A stretch of DNA of 64,000 bases from NCBI RefSeq assembly GCF_028446585.1, contig NZ_JAPFQL010000012.1, forward strand, positions 1 through 64,000. The letters run 5' to 3'. The notes beneath the pieces are model-generated. The model had not been told where the DNA came from. It saw only the letters and a list, made by a program, of their open reading frames with translations, and ran no database searches. A program made the position numbers and the translations under genes. The stretch is from Intrasporangium calvum. Lineage in GTDB: Bacteria > Actinomycetota > Actinomycetes > Actinomycetales > Dermatophilaceae. Below, one piece after another: positions 1 to 8,894 of this stretch (positions are counted from its first letter, which is position 1; every line of letters starts with the position of its first letter).

Positions 1-306
1 GCCGACAAAGGCCGCCTTCTCGATACCCAGGGCGTCGAGGAGCTGAACGGCTGCCTTCGCGTGGTCCATCTCGTCCCTGGTGACGGCGTCGGACTTCCCC
101 CACCCCGGCATGTCGGGGGCCACGACGTGGAAGTGCTCGGACAGCGCCTCAATGTTGGTCTTGAAGTTGCTCCACCCGGTGGCACCCGGGCCCGAGCCGT
201 GCAACAGGACGACGGCCGGTGCCGCGGGATCGCCCGCCTCGTTGTAGTGGATGGTCCATGCGCCCACATTCACCGTGCGGCTGGTTTCCTCGAATGTCAG
301 CGCCAT
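1..306 (-). CDS. alpha/beta hydrolase, meta-cleavage product hydrolase-like (N-terminal part, cut by window edge)
   Basis: Only the first 102 residues are inside the window; the gene runs off the left edge. The start is the ATG at 304-306. Residues 36-41 read HGSGPG, the oxyanion-hole motif typical of meta-cleavage C-C bond hydrolases (the BphD/HsaD/MhpC type), followed by PDMPGWGKSD, a strand-turn conserved in the same family. The nucleophile elbow would lie just past the edge. Such enzymes hydrolyse 2-hydroxy-6-oxo-dienoates made by extradiol ring cleavage. A complete paralogue with the same HGSGPGATG block lies at 9.06 kb, so the cluster carries two. A copy of the cluster's TGTAG palindrome lies 53 bases upstream. 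Family is certain; substrate is unknown. Confidence 0.85.
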   Translation of the reverse strand, partial: MALTFEETSRTVNVGAWTIHYNEAGDPAAPAVVLLHGSGPGATGWSNFKTNIEALSEHFHVVAPDMPGWGKSDAVTRDEMDHAKAAVQLLDALGIEKAAFVG

Positions 307-359
307 TGCTGCCTCTCCTGAGCGGTTCCAGCGATCGCCACTGAGACGATTCGCTTTTC

Positions 360-375
360 TGTAGTGCTCGCTACA
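360..375. promoter_or_regulatory. operator-like palindrome, copy 1 of the TGTAG family
   Basis: TGTAGTGCTCGCTACA is an imperfect 16-bp inverted repeat with perfect outer arms TGTAG/CTACA. It lies between the stop of the MFS gene and the start of the left-edge hydrolase, so it can only serve the hydrolase promoter. The same motif recurs at six other places in front of genes of this aromatic cluster. Confidence 0.7.
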
Positions 376-431
376 AGGAATGTAGACCGCCGTGCGGGAT
401 CCCACAAGGGGTCTGTCTCACCATGTGTCCG

Positions 432-1865
432 TCACGTTCCACGGAACTTCGGCGGGTGCCGCAGCCCCAGCACGGCAACCAGCCCCACCACGCTGAACGC
501 CACCAGGACGCAGAGTGCTGTCACGTGCCCGCTGATGACCGCGTGCTGGTCCGCGACCGAAAGGAGGGCGGCGCGCCCGGCGTAGTAGTCCGCCGAGGCA
601 GAGGCCGAGAGGTGACTCGCCCCGAGCGAGAGCAGCAGGGCCGTGCCGAGGGAGATCGCGGACTGCTGCGCGGTGGCCCGGATGCCGTTGACGGTGCCGG
701 CCTGGTGCAGCGGGCGCATCCCGAGGATCATGGTGGAGTTGACGGTCTGGAACCCGCCGGTGCCGAGCCCGATGATGACCAGGCCGACGAGGAGCACAAC
801 CGACTGGCCGCCCATCAGCACCGCTGCGAGCAGCACGAGACTGCCGACGACTGCGGTGACTGCGGTGATCCGGGAGGTCACGACGTCATCGCGGCCACGG
901 AAGAGGCGCTCGACCATCAAGGTCCCCACGGTGACGGCAGCCGCAAGCGGCGTGATCTTCAGAGCCGCGGTGACGGCGTCGTCTCCCTCGAGTCCCTGGA
1001 ACCAGAGGCTGAGCAGGACTGCAGGCACGATCCTGCCCACCGCCAGGCAGAAGGAGGCAACGTTGGCCAACGCGAAGGCTCGGTCCTTCAGCAGGTCCAC
1101 CGCGATCGCGGGGAAGAGGGACCGATGCTCGACCGCGACGAAGAGCGGGATGAGGAGCACTGTGAGCCCGAGTGGCACCGCCGTCCTCGGATCAGCCCAG
1201 CCCACCTGCTGGACTCCGGAGAATGCCACGATCACCAGGGTTGTCATCGCGAAGATGAGCACATTGCCCGGTAGGTCCACCCGTAGGCCGCTGAACCCGC
1301 GAGTCGGTAGTCCAGCCAGTGGTCGCCAGCCCAGGGCGAGAGCGCCACCGGCGATCAGCGCGCCGATGATGAAGAGCCACCGCCACCCCAGGGCACTCGT
1401 GATCAGTCCCCCGATCATCGGCCCTGACACCTGGGCGATGGAGAAGCCAGCCAGATAGATGGCCATGGCCCCGCGCCGCCGGTCGCCGGGGCGACTCACC
1501 GCGATGATGGCCGCAGCCGTGCTCAGCAGCAGGGCCGCGCCCGCACCCTGCATGGCCCGGGCGACGATGAACGGCAGCGGATCGGAGCTGAGGGCGAGAC
1601 CGAGAGCCGACAGGCCGAAGGCCGCCAGCCCCGCGCGGAACACGGCCGCCAGGTTCAGGCAGTCGGCCAGCTGGCCACTCAGGACCAGCCCCGAGCCCGC
1701 CACGACCAGATAGGCGAGCAGCATCCAGGTGCCCTCGACGGGGCTCGCATCCAAGTCGTGAATCGCCGCCGGAAGGGCGACGCTGAGCATCGTGGCGTTG
1801 AGGCCGATGAGCACGGTCGCCGCGAACACCACCGCGAGCACGGCCCGGGCCCGACGGTGGTCCAC
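432..1865 (-). CDS. MFS transporter, DHA2-like drug/metabolite:H+ antiporter family
   Basis: A 477-residue membrane protein with about 13-14 hydrophobic segments. Motif A appears as SGQLADCLNLAAVFRAG after the second segment. The antiporter motif C appears as QVSGPMIGG in the fifth. Both are hallmarks of the 14-helix DHA2 branch. I chose the GTG at 1863-1865 because an AGGGGGA ribosome site sits a few bases upstream; the longer reading frame would overlap the preceding gene. It follows the flavin monooxygenase gene by 31 bases and is probably the last gene of that operon. It may export a toxic intermediate or take up the aromatic substrate; direction cannot be read from sequence. Confidence 0.85.
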   Translation of the reverse strand: MDHRRARAVLAVVFAATVLIGLNATMLSVALPAAIHDLDASPVEGTWMLLAYLVVAGSGLVLSGQLADCLNLAAVFRAGLAAFGLSALGLALSSDPLPFIVARAMQGAGAALLLSTAAAIIAVSRPGDRRRGAMAIYLAGFSIAQVSGPMIGGLITSALGWRWLFIIGALIAGGALALGWRPLAGLPTRGFSGLRVDLPGNVLIFAMTTLVIVAFSGVQQVGWADPRTAVPLGLTVLLIPLFVAVEHRSLFPAIAVDLLKDRAFALANVASFCLAVGRIVPAVLLSLWFQGLEGDDAVTAALKITPLAAAVTVGTLMVERLFRGRDDVVTSRITAVTAVVGSLVLLAAVLMGGQSVVLLVGLVIIGLGTGGFQTVNSTMILGMRPLHQAGTVNGIRATAQQSAISLGTALLLSLGASHLSASASADYYAGRAALLSVADQHAVISGHVTALCVLVAFSVVGLVAVLGLRHPPKFRGT

Positions 1866-1896
1866 GTGCGTCCCCCTGCCGGTTCGTCGGGGCTGG

Positions 1897-3069
1897 TCAG
1901 TACTGCGCAGAGGGCGGGATGTCGCCCCCGAACGCGTCAAGTCCCCACGCCACGTAGCAGGGCTCCCTGCTGTTGCAGACGTGGGTCGAGGCGACCTGGA
2001 GGTCGCGCCAGTAACGCTCGAGGGGGGAGCCCTTCTGGATGGAAGACGAGCCCATCAGGCGGTAGAGCTCGTTGACGGCCTCGATGGCCCGGTCCGTGGC
2101 CCGCACCTGGTCGACCCGGAAGCGGAGCCGGTCCTTGACCGTGATGTCACCACCCGCCGCCACCGTGTCGTAGAAGCGGGCGATGATGGACTGGACGTGG
2201 ATGATGCTCGCCTCGACGTCCGACTCCGCGCGAGCCAGTGCCGCGAGGACGAAGGGGTCGGCCTTCGAGACGCTTCCCTGCGACGAGACACGGGCCTCGA
2301 TGTGGTCCCAGGCGGCCCGGACCGCCCCGCGCGCGATGCCGAAAGTGCCCGCGGAGATGGCGAAGGGGAACATCACGCCGAACCGCATGGCATAGAGCGG
2401 GTTCTCGGGCCGCCATCGGTCGCTGTAGGTGTTGTCACGGACGTGGACCCCGTCCAGGACGCGGAAGTCGGGGACGAACGCGTCCGTCATCCGCACGTCC
2501 TTGGAGCCGGTGCCGGCGAGGCCCATGACGTTCCAGCTGTCCTCGACGATGTCGTAGTCCTCGCGCGGCAGGATGAAGTGGCGGACGTCCGGTGGCATGA
2601 GCGGTTTACCGTCCGCGTCAGTCACCAGGCCGCCGAGGATGACCCAGTCCGAGTGGTCCGTACCGGTGGAGTAGGGCCACTGGCCGGTGAAGAGGAAACC
2701 GCCGTCGACGGGCTTGGCGCGGCCGAAGGGTGCGTATGGCGAGGCGACCCACGTCTCGGGGTCGTCGCCGTAGATCTCCTTCTGCAGGCGCGGGTCGGCG
2801 ATGGCGATCTCCCACGGGTGGATACCGACGACGCCAGCGATCCAACCGGCTGAGGGATGGTTCATGCCGACGGCCATGACCCACTCCATGAAGTCGTTCG
2901 GGTGTGCCTCGTGGCCGCCGAAGTCCTTGGCCTGCAGCAGTTTCATGCCGCCCGAGGCGCGCAGGATCTCGACGGTGCGGTCCGTGATCCGGCCCAGCTC
3001 GTCACTGGGGTCGGCCTCCGCGCGGAGCTCGTCGGCGTGATCGAGGATGTATCGGGTCGCCTCGTGCAT
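1897..3069 (-). CDS. flavin-dependent monooxygenase, acyl-CoA dehydrogenase fold (HsaA/HpaB-like oxygenase)
   Basis: A 390-residue protein of the acyl-CoA dehydrogenase superfamily. It lacks the catalytic Glu context of true dehydrogenases and reads like the group D flavin hydroxylases (HsaA, C2-HpaH): TGQWPYSTG and SWNVMGLAGTGSKDV in the middle domain, and RLMGSSSIQKGSPLERYWRD near the C-terminus. These enzymes use reduced flavin and O2 to hydroxylate a phenol to a catechol, which fits the ring-cleavage genes nearby. The start is ATG; the longer frame upstream overlaps the permease gene. The partner flavin reductase normally needed is not in the window. It sits 59 bases after the permease gene, probably in the same transcript as the importer. 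Confidence 0.8.
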   Translation of the reverse strand: MHEATRYILDHADELRAEADPSDELGRITDRTVEILRASGGMKLLQAKDFGGHEAHPNDFMEWVMAVGMNHPSAGWIAGVVGIHPWEIAIADPRLQKEIYGDDPETWVASPYAPFGRAKPVDGGFLFTGQWPYSTGTDHSDWVILGGLVTDADGKPLMPPDVRHFILPREDYDIVEDSWNVMGLAGTGSKDVRMTDAFVPDFRVLDGVHVRDNTYSDRWRPENPLYAMRFGVMFPFAISAGTFGIARGAVRAAWDHIEARVSSQGSVSKADPFVLAALARAESDVEASIIHVQSIIARFYDTVAAGGDITVKDRLRFRVDQVRATDRAIEAVNELYRLMGSSSIQKGSPLERYWRDLQVASTHVCNSREPCYVAWGLDAFGGDIPPSAQY

Positions 3070-3128
3070 GGCGAGGTCGCCCCCTCTCGTGGGTCGCTGA
3101 AATCGGGTGGGGTGGCTGGGGCTGACGG

Positions 3129-4220
3129 TCAGTCGGTCTTGGAGCGGTCTCGGACGACCTTGGCGAGCGTGACCGCAACGACGAGTCCCGCGCCGTAGAA
3201 GACGTTCTGGATCCAGCCGGAGAAGCCGAGCAGCTGGAGCCCGAAGATGCCGGTCGTCAGGAAGTAGATCGCGATGATGGTGCCGATGGGGTTGAACATG
3301 CCGGGCTGGACCACGGCGGTGCCGAGGAAGACAGCCGCGAGCGCCGGCAGCAGGTAGGTGGCGGAGGTCGAGGAGTCGAACCCGCCCACTGTCGCGACGA
3401 GGATGACGCCGGCGAGCCCCGCAAGCAGGGAGCCAGCCAGGTAGGCGCTCGCTCGGATGCGTTGCACGCGGATGCCGGCCAGGCGGGCGACCTCGGGGTT
3501 GGCTCCGACGAAGATCATGCTGCGACCCAGTGGGGTCCAGCCGAGAATGTAGGCGATCGCGACGGCGAGCAGCATGCCGTAGTAGAACGACACCGGCATG
3601 CCGAGCACCTCGTGGATGGCGATCTTGCTCAGCGCCGGGTTGTTCACCGAGACGATGTTGGAGCCAGAGACCATCTGTGCGAGGCCGATCAGCAGCGTGC
3701 CGGTGCCGAGCGTCACGACGAAGCTGGAGACGTCCATGACGACGACGAAGAACGCGTTGACAGCGCCTGCGACGAGGCACACCCCAAGAGCCACGAGACA
3801 CGCGACCCAGACGTTCCATCCGTGCACTCCGGCGAGGACGGGCACGAGCGTGGCCGCGATGCCCATCACCGAGGCGATGGAGAGGTCGAACTCGCCGACG
3901 ACCAGCGTGATCATGGCCGACATGGCGAGGAAGACGAGCACCTGCTGACTGCCGAAGATCGACGAGAAGGCGCCCCACGACCCGAAGCGGGTCGGCATGA
4001 GGATGTAGTACACGAGCGCCATCGCGGCCCACACGAGGACGAGGGCGTACTTGCTGGTGATGGTGTGCAACCAGGCCGGCTCGTACTGGCTTCGCAGGGT
4101 CACGCGGCGAGGACGAGTGGTCTGCTGCTCGGGCTGCCCGGTGTCGCTGATGATGCGTTCGGTGAGGCCGGTCTGCTCGCTCAACCGCTCGGCTGAGCTC
4201 TTGGTCTGGCTGTCATTCAT
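3129..4220 (-). CDS. RbsC-type ABC transporter permease
   Basis: A 363-residue inner-membrane protein with about ten hydrophobic segments after a 50-residue polar N-terminal tail. GEFDLSIASVMGIAATLVPV is the typical segment of the ribose/branched-chain permease family (GxxDLSVG motif), and a conserved cytoplasmic loop carries GANPEVARLAGI. Its ATG overlaps the end of the ATPase gene by eight bases, so translation is coupled. It forms the channel of a three-gene importer (binding protein, double ATPase, single permease) that would work as a homodimer. Sugar-type importers also serve non-sugar ligands, and here the surrounding genes point to an aromatic or related compound. Confidence 0.9.
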   Translation of the reverse strand: MNDSQTKSSAERLSEQTGLTERIISDTGQPEQQTTRPRRVTLRSQYEPAWLHTITSKYALVLVWAAMALVYYILMPTRFGSWGAFSSIFGSQQVLVFLAMSAMITLVVGEFDLSIASVMGIAATLVPVLAGVHGWNVWVACLVALGVCLVAGAVNAFFVVVMDVSSFVVTLGTGTLLIGLAQMVSGSNIVSVNNPALSKIAIHEVLGMPVSFYYGMLLAVAIAYILGWTPLGRSMIFVGANPEVARLAGIRVQRIRASAYLAGSLLAGLAGVILVATVGGFDSSTSATYLLPALAAVFLGTAVVQPGMFNPIGTIIAIYFLTTGIFGLQLLGFSGWIQNVFYGAGLVVAVTLAKVVRDRSKTD

Positions 4221-5757
4221 GAGGCGTTCCTCCCGCGGTCAGCGCGGACTCGGAGTAGATGGCGTGCAGTACCTCGTCGGGGTCCGCGGTGCGAAGCTCT
4301 CGGAGCTCTCCCCCGTGACCGTGCACGAGGATCCGGTCACAGACCTCGGCGAGGTCGGAGGGCTCGATGCTGACGAGCAGGACGCCGACCCCGCGGCCGG
4401 CCGTCTCGAGGATGGCCCGCAGGATGTCGACCCGGGCGCCGACGTCGACGGCCTGGGTCGGCTCGTGGAGGACGAGCAGGTCGGGCTCGACGGAGAGCCA
4501 CTTCGCGAAGAGGACCTTCTGCTGGTTGCCTCCGGAGAGCTCCTTGATGAGCATGTGGGGGGAGCGGGACCTGATGCCCAGTCGCCGGATCGACGAGCGG
4601 GCCTCGTCCTCCTGCCAGCGCCGGGCGACGTGCCACGGCCTGCCGCGGCGCCGGATACTGGGGATGGCGATGTTGTCGCGGATGCTGAGCTCGACGGCGA
4701 GGCCTTCGAGGATCCGCTTCTCCGGGACCAGGGCCGCCCCGAGCCGCATGCACGAGGCGACGTCGGCCTTCGACAGGTCGAGCGACCCGACGGCGGTGGT
4801 GAGGACACCGCCGTCTGGCCGGCGACCCCCGGTGATCAGCTGGGCCACCGCCTCGAACCCGGAGCCGGGCAGTCCCGTCAGCCCGACGACCTCTCCGCGC
4901 CCCACCTCGAACGTGAGGCCGTCGAGTGTGTCCGAGCACAGCCCGTCGACCCGGGCGGCCACTTCGGTGTGACAGGTCCCGCGCTCCTCTCGCCCTACCG
5001 CCTCCACGGTCTTGCCCAGCATGTGCCGGGCCAGGTCATGCTCGGTCAGGCCGTCCGTGGGGAGCCCGGCTGCCGCGACCGCCCCGTCGCGGAGGACCGT
5101 CACGCGGTCGGCGAGCTCGAGGACCTCCTCCAGGTTGTGGCTCACCATGAGGATCGAGGTCCCTTCGGCCACGACCTTGCGGAGCAGCTCGTGAAAGCGT
5201 CGCAGCTCCTCTCGCGGCAGCGACCTCGTCGCCTCGTCGAGGACGACCAGACCCTCGCCGGGGCGCTGGTCACGCAGCGCCCGGGCGATGGCGACCTCCG
5301 CGCGACGCATCGCGTTGAGCGGCCCCACCGGATCCTTCGGCTTGATCGGGACGTCGAGGCGGTCGAGGACCCGACGTGCGGCGGCATCCTGGGCCTTCCA
5401 GTCGATCCGTCGCGTCACTCGGTGGTAGGGGAAGCCGCCGATGCCGATGTTCTCCGACACGGAGAGGTGGTCCAGCAGGCCCAGGTCCTGGTGGACCACC
5501 GAGACGCCCGCGTCTGTCGCGTCCGCCCAGCGGACGGGCAGGTCCAGGTCCTGCCCGTCCACGGAGATGGTCGCGCCCGCGTCCGGCGCGTGATAGCCGG
5601 TGAGGATCTTGACCAGCGTCGACTTGCCCGATCCGTTCTGGCCGATGAGGGCGTGGATCTCGCCCGGGGCCACCTCGAGGGAGGCATCGCGCAGGACCGT
5701 GGTGGACCCGAACGTCTTGGAGACGTGGCGAGCCTCCAGCCTCATCGTGGTAGCCAT
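4213..5757 (-). CDS. RbsA-type double ABC ATPase of the importer
   Basis: A 514-residue protein with two nucleotide-binding domains. The first has Walker A GQNGSGKS, a Q-loop at VVHQDLGLLD and Walker B LVVLDEATRSL, but its signature motif is degraded (LNAMRRAEVAIARAL in place of LSxGxQQ). The second has the usual broken Walker A (GLPGSGFEA) and a good signature (ELSGGNQQKVLFAKWL). This split of one good Walker A and one good signature is typical of RbsA/MglA ATPases, although the first Walker B residue pair is DEA rather than DEP. It lies three bases after the binding-protein gene and overlaps the permease gene, forming one operon. Confidence 0.92.
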   Translation of the reverse strand: MATTMRLEARHVSKTFGSTTVLRDASLEVAPGEIHALIGQNGSGKSTLVKILTGYHAPDAGATISVDGQDLDLPVRWADATDAGVSVVHQDLGLLDHLSVSENIGIGGFPYHRVTRRIDWKAQDAAARRVLDRLDVPIKPKDPVGPLNAMRRAEVAIARALRDQRPGEGLVVLDEATRSLPREELRRFHELLRKVVAEGTSILMVSHNLEEVLELADRVTVLRDGAVAAAGLPTDGLTEHDLARHMLGKTVEAVGREERGTCHTEVAARVDGLCSDTLDGLTFEVGRGEVVGLTGLPGSGFEAVAQLITGGRRPDGGVLTTAVGSLDLSKADVASCMRLGAALVPEKRILEGLAVELSIRDNIAIPSIRRRGRPWHVARRWQEDEARSSIRRLGIRSRSPHMLIKELSGGNQQKVLFAKWLSVEPDLLVLHEPTQAVDVGARVDILRAILETAGRGVGVLLVSIEPSDLAEVCDRILVHGHGGELRELRTADPDEVLHAIYSESALTAGGTPHE

Positions 5758-5759
5758 GG

Positions 5760-6932
5760 TCAGTCGAGGCCCCAGGCAGCGAGGAACTTCTGCTTGTAGG
5801 CGCTGCCGCCGAACCAGTCGTCCGTCAGGTAGGACTTGTCGTCGAGCGTGAGCTCACCGACGCTGGCCTGCGTGAAGGCGCGGGTCACGAACTGTGTGCC
5901 TTTCTCGACGTCCTGGCCAGCCATGAGTTGCACCATGGCATTGGCAAACTTCCAGCCTTCGTAGAGCACCGGGGTGCCGAGGTCGCTGACCTGCTGACCG
6001 TCCTTGACCCGCTGGAGTCCGGCCAGGTCCGAGCTCGAGGAGTGGACCTTGACCTTGCCGGCGAACTTGGCCGCCTGAATGCCCTGGAGCACGGGAGGCA
6101 CGTAGCTGTCGACGGGGACGATGATCGCGTTCGTGTCCGGGTTGGACACGAGAGCGGCGCTGATCGAGGTCGCGAGCTTGTCCAGGTTCGCCGTGGTGAA
6201 CTCCGTCTCGGCGATGCCGCAGCTCGGGCACAGCTCCTTGAACTTGGCGACACCCTTCTTGCCCGCCTCGGTGGTCGTCGTCGAGTCCATCAAACGGGCC
6301 CAGAGCACGTTGGTGTCCGCGCCTCCTTCGGCTATGGCCGCGTGCGACATCGCCTCGTGCAGGGCGAAGACGCGCGGCGTGTTGTCGTAGAACGCGAGGT
6401 TCGCGTCAGCCTGGCGGCCACCGGACGGGGCGACCCCACCGACCACGACCTTGACTCCCTTGGCTGCAAGCGCGTCGAAGGCCGGGCCCGCCATCTGGTA
6501 GTCGACGAAGGCGCTGATGACGCCGTCCACCTGCTCATCGCCGGCCGCCTTGAGGCAGTCAGCGACCGCCGTCGGGTTGAACTTGCCGTCGCAGATCTTG
6601 ACCTCGGCACCGGCGGCGGTCAGCGCCTCGCCGACACCCACCCCGATGCCGTGGATAACCGGGATCTGGTCTCCGAGCGCGACGTAGGTGAACCGCTTTC
6701 CGGTCAGGTCGACCGAGTTCGCGATCTTGGTGACCTCGGGCCACTCGGGCGCCTTGGACCAACCCGCCATCGCCTCCTTGGCCTGGTCGATACCCTCGGC
6801 GCTCGCGGCACTCGCGGTCGGGCTGGTGGGGGTCTCACGCTCGCCGGCGCCGCACGCGCCGATCAGGGAGACGGCGACCGCAGTCGCCGCCAGGGCCCGT
6901 ACGCGACGGGAGCGGGTGATGGAACGAGACAT
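5760..6932 (-). CDS. substrate-binding lipoprotein of the RbsABC-type importer
   Basis: A 390-residue exported protein. The N-terminus has Arg residues, a hydrophobic stretch and the lipobox LIGAC at about residues 21-25, so it should be a lipid-anchored surface protein. The rest is a periplasmic-binding-protein-like fold of the ribose family (sequences such as DGVISAFVDYQMAGPAFDAL and NAIIVPVDSYVPPVLQGI). The ATG at 6930-6932 has an AAAGGAG site a few bases upstream. It is first in the operon with the ATPase and permease. The 160 bases upstream hold two copies of the TGTAG palindrome, so uptake is likely co-regulated with ring cleavage. Confidence 0.92.
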   Translation of the reverse strand: MSRSITRSRRVRALAATAVAVSLIGACGAGERETPTSPTASAASAEGIDQAKEAMAGWSKAPEWPEVTKIANSVDLTGKRFTYVALGDQIPVIHGIGVGVGEALTAAGAEVKICDGKFNPTAVADCLKAAGDEQVDGVISAFVDYQMAGPAFDALAAKGVKVVVGGVAPSGGRQADANLAFYDNTPRVFALHEAMSHAAIAEGGADTNVLWARLMDSTTTTEAGKKGVAKFKELCPSCGIAETEFTTANLDKLATSISAALVSNPDTNAIIVPVDSYVPPVLQGIQAAKFAGKVKVHSSSSDLAGLQRVKDGQQVSDLGTPVLYEGWKFANAMVQLMAGQDVEKGTQFVTRAFTQASVGELTLDDKSYLTDDWFGGSAYKQKFLAAWGLD

Positions 6933-7011
6933 GTATTCGGCTCCTTTGCCGTGCTGTGTCCGGCCACGCCGGTGGCTCTGGATGACCGAAGGACCAAAGC
7001 CCAACAGTCAT

Positions 7012-7027
7012 TGGAGTGATTGCTACA
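7012..7027. promoter_or_regulatory. operator-like palindrome, copy 2 of the TGTAG family
   Basis: TGGAGTGATTGCTACA matches the consensus TGTAGTGNNNGCTACA with one change. It lies 79 bases upstream of the importer binding-protein start. Confidence 0.6.
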
Positions 7028-7076
7028 GGGAAGCAGACGTTCTGTTGTCATGCAAGAGTTTGGAGCAATCGTTTCG

Positions 7077-7092
7077 TGTAGTGATCGCTATG
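7077..7092. promoter_or_regulatory. operator-like palindrome, copy 3 of the TGTAG family
   Basis: TGTAGTGATCGCTATG has one intact arm and a degenerate second arm. It directly abuts the stop codon of the fumarylacetoacetase-family gene and lies 50 bases from copy 2. The importer promoter region therefore has a tandem pair. Confidence 0.55.
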
Positions 7093-7093
7093 G

Positions 7094-7933
7094 TCACACC
7101 ATTCGCTGCGACATCCGACCGATGCCCTCCACCCAGGTCTCCAGGACCTCGCCCCGCTGCAGGAACCGCGGCGGTTGCAGGCCGATCCCGACGCCGTCCG
7201 GGGTCCCCGTGAAGACGAGGTCCCCGGGCCGCAGGACGAGGACCTTCGACAGCTCCGCGATGGACCGCGAGATCGAGAAGATCAGCCCCGCCGTGGTGCC
7301 GGACTGCACGACCTCGCCATCGATGCTGCACCCGAGCCCGATGTCGTTCGGGTCGTCGAACTCATCGAGCGACACCACCCAAGGGCCGATCGGCGCGAAG
7401 CCGGGGAAGGACTTGGCCAGTCCGAACTGCGGCGCCGGGCCGGAGAACTGCCGCACCCGCTCGGACAGGTCCTGACCGATCGTCAGCCCAGCCAGGTGGT
7501 CGAAGACATCCTCCTCGGCGACGTGGTGCATCTGCGAGCCGACCACCGCCACGACCTCGACCTCCCAGTCGACGTTGCCGTCCGGCAGCTCCACCTCGCC
7601 ATACGCCCCGGTGATCGACGACGGGAACTTCGCGAAGATCGGCGGCAACTCCGTCGGCGGCTCGAAGCCGGTCTCCCGAGCGTGCTCCGCGTAGTTGAGG
7701 CCGATCGCGATGATCGCGGGCGGCACTGGCACGGGGGCATCGAGCCCCTCCGCACGCACCGCCTCGGCGGTCGTCCCGTCGACCCCCTCGAGCCACTCGC
7801 GGATCTCCGCGTGTCGCGCCCACATCTGCATGGGTTCCGACGAGAAGCGGCCACTGCTCTCCTTCTCGAGGTCCCAGCCCGAGTCCTCACCCTTCATGAC
7901 GAACGCGCGGCCGGCACGGTTGGCGAACCTCAT
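7094..7933 (-). CDS. fumarylacetoacetate hydrolase (FAH) family enzyme
   Basis: A 279-residue protein of the FAH superfamily. The metal ligands appear in DWEVEVVAVVG (the usual E-x-E pair) and IGQDLSER (the third acidic ligand). The C-terminal family signature is LRPGDLVFTGTPDGVG, and IAIGLNYAEHARE is the conserved entry to the core. Members hydrolyse or isomerise 2,4-diketo or 2-hydroxy-dienoate products of ring cleavage. Its ATG overlaps the stop of the extradiol dioxygenase gene by four bases, so the two products are made together and probably act in sequence. Which reaction it performs (hydrolysis, isomerisation or decarboxylation) is not decided by the sequence. Confidence 0.88.
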   Translation of the reverse strand: MRFANRAGRAFVMKGEDSGWDLEKESSGRFSSEPMQMWARHAEIREWLEGVDGTTAEAVRAEGLDAPVPVPPAIIAIGLNYAEHARETGFEPPTELPPIFAKFPSSITGAYGEVELPDGNVDWEVEVVAVVGSQMHHVAEEDVFDHLAGLTIGQDLSERVRQFSGPAPQFGLAKSFPGFAPIGPWVVSLDEFDDPNDIGLGCSIDGEVVQSGTTAGLIFSISRSIAELSKVLVLRPGDLVFTGTPDGVGIGLQPPRFLQRGEVLETWVEGIGRMSQRMV

Positions 7934-8841
7934 GCCAGCACCGCCTCGACGTCGTGCAGGATGCCGGGCGGGGTCGCCCGGCCGGCCTCGGTCAGCTCGT
8001 GCCCCCAGAGCGAGGGCCGATCGTTCGTGGCCGCGATCCACGTCAGGTCGTCGACGATGATCCCCCCGTGGCCGTACTCGATCTGGAAGGACGACGGCGT
8101 CGCCATGTAGAAGGAGGTCATGAGGTCGTTCGTGTGTCGACCAAGTCCGCGCAGCACGGGCACTCCTGCCGCCCTGGCCAGGTCCAGGCCCGTCCCGACG
8201 TCGTCCAGGCTCTTCACCTCGAGCATGAGATGGTTGAAGCCGACCTTGCCGGGCACCTGGGCTACGGCCAAGGAGTGGTGCCGCCCGTTGCAGTGATAGA
8301 AGCGAACCTTCATGTGCTCCTCGTCGACGCGGTCCGACAGCGTGAAGCCGAGGACGTCGGCGTAGAACGCGTCGGCCGCAGCCAGGTCGGGAACGATGAG
8401 CACGACGTGGCCGAGGCCGAAGTCGTCGGCGACGAAGCCCGACAGCTGGCGCCCCGGCCAGAACGTTCCCGGCCTGCGGTGCTGCCCGGCCACGAACTCG
8501 AGCCTGGCCCCCCAGGGGTCGGTGACCCAGGACATGACGGCGACACCGCGGTCGCGGCACTCCTCGGCCGTGCCCTGCGTGACCTCGATCCCGCCGAGCC
8601 GTAGGCGGTCGACGTAGGCAGCGAGCTCGACCTCGCTTGTGAAGGCCCAACCGGTGTACAGCAGCTCGTCCTGCTCTCCGGGTCGGACCGTGATGCGGTG
8701 GACGGCATCGTCCACCCGCAACCGCACGGCGCCGTCCTCGCCTCGCGCCGCGAGAGCGCATCCGAGCACCGTCGTCCCATAGGTCAGCCATTCCTCATAC
8801 CGGGGCGATCCCACGCCGAGGTAGGCGAGTTCCCTGATCAT
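7930..8841 (-). CDS. extradiol ring-cleavage dioxygenase, type I (VOC/BphC-like)
   Basis: A 303-residue two-domain vicinal-oxygen-chelate protein. The Fe(II) triad is intact: His145 (GLGHVVLIV), His204 (GFNHLMLEV) and Glu255 (FQIEYGHGG). The second-sphere His pair near residue 189 (GRHHSLA) and His236 (GLGRHTNDL) match the active-site residues of BphC. The enzyme should cleave a substituted catechol next to its hydroxyls. The start is the ATG with AAGGGA upstream; a longer frame exists but has no ribosome site. It is the first gene of a two-gene unit with the FAH-family enzyme and is divergent from the C-C hydrolase gene. A TGTAG palindrome lies 37 bases upstream. Confidence 0.92.
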   Translation of the reverse strand: MIRELAYLGVGSPRYEEWLTYGTTVLGCALAARGEDGAVRLRVDDAVHRITVRPGEQDELLYTGWAFTSEVELAAYVDRLRLGGIEVTQGTAEECRDRGVAVMSWVTDPWGARLEFVAGQHRRPGTFWPGRQLSGFVADDFGLGHVVLIVPDLAAADAFYADVLGFTLSDRVDEEHMKVRFYHCNGRHHSLAVAQVPGKVGFNHLMLEVKSLDDVGTGLDLARAAGVPVLRGLGRHTNDLMTSFYMATPSSFQIEYGHGGIIVDDLTWIAATNDRPSLWGHELTEAGRATPPGILHDVEAVLA

Positions 8842-8878
8842 CGTTGATCCCTTCGGGTCCGTGAATACACTGCTTCTC

Positions 8879-8894
8879 TGTAGTGCACGCAACA
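8879..8894. promoter_or_regulatory. operator-like palindrome, copy 4 of the TGTAG family
   Basis: TGTAGTGCACGCAACA lies 37 bases upstream of the extradiol dioxygenase start, in the divergent region it shares with the C-C hydrolase gene. One base of the right arm differs from the consensus. Confidence 0.65.

Noticed and set aside
423-1274. Long open frame antisense to the MFS gene
   Set aside because: Low-complexity, Arg/His/Asp-rich translation mirroring the codon pattern of the real gene. Such shadow frames are common throughout this GC-rich window (also at 1.8-2.9, 5.9-7.0, 11.5-12.5, 15.5-16.6, 57.5-58.8 and 59.7-60.7 kb). None has a recognisable domain.
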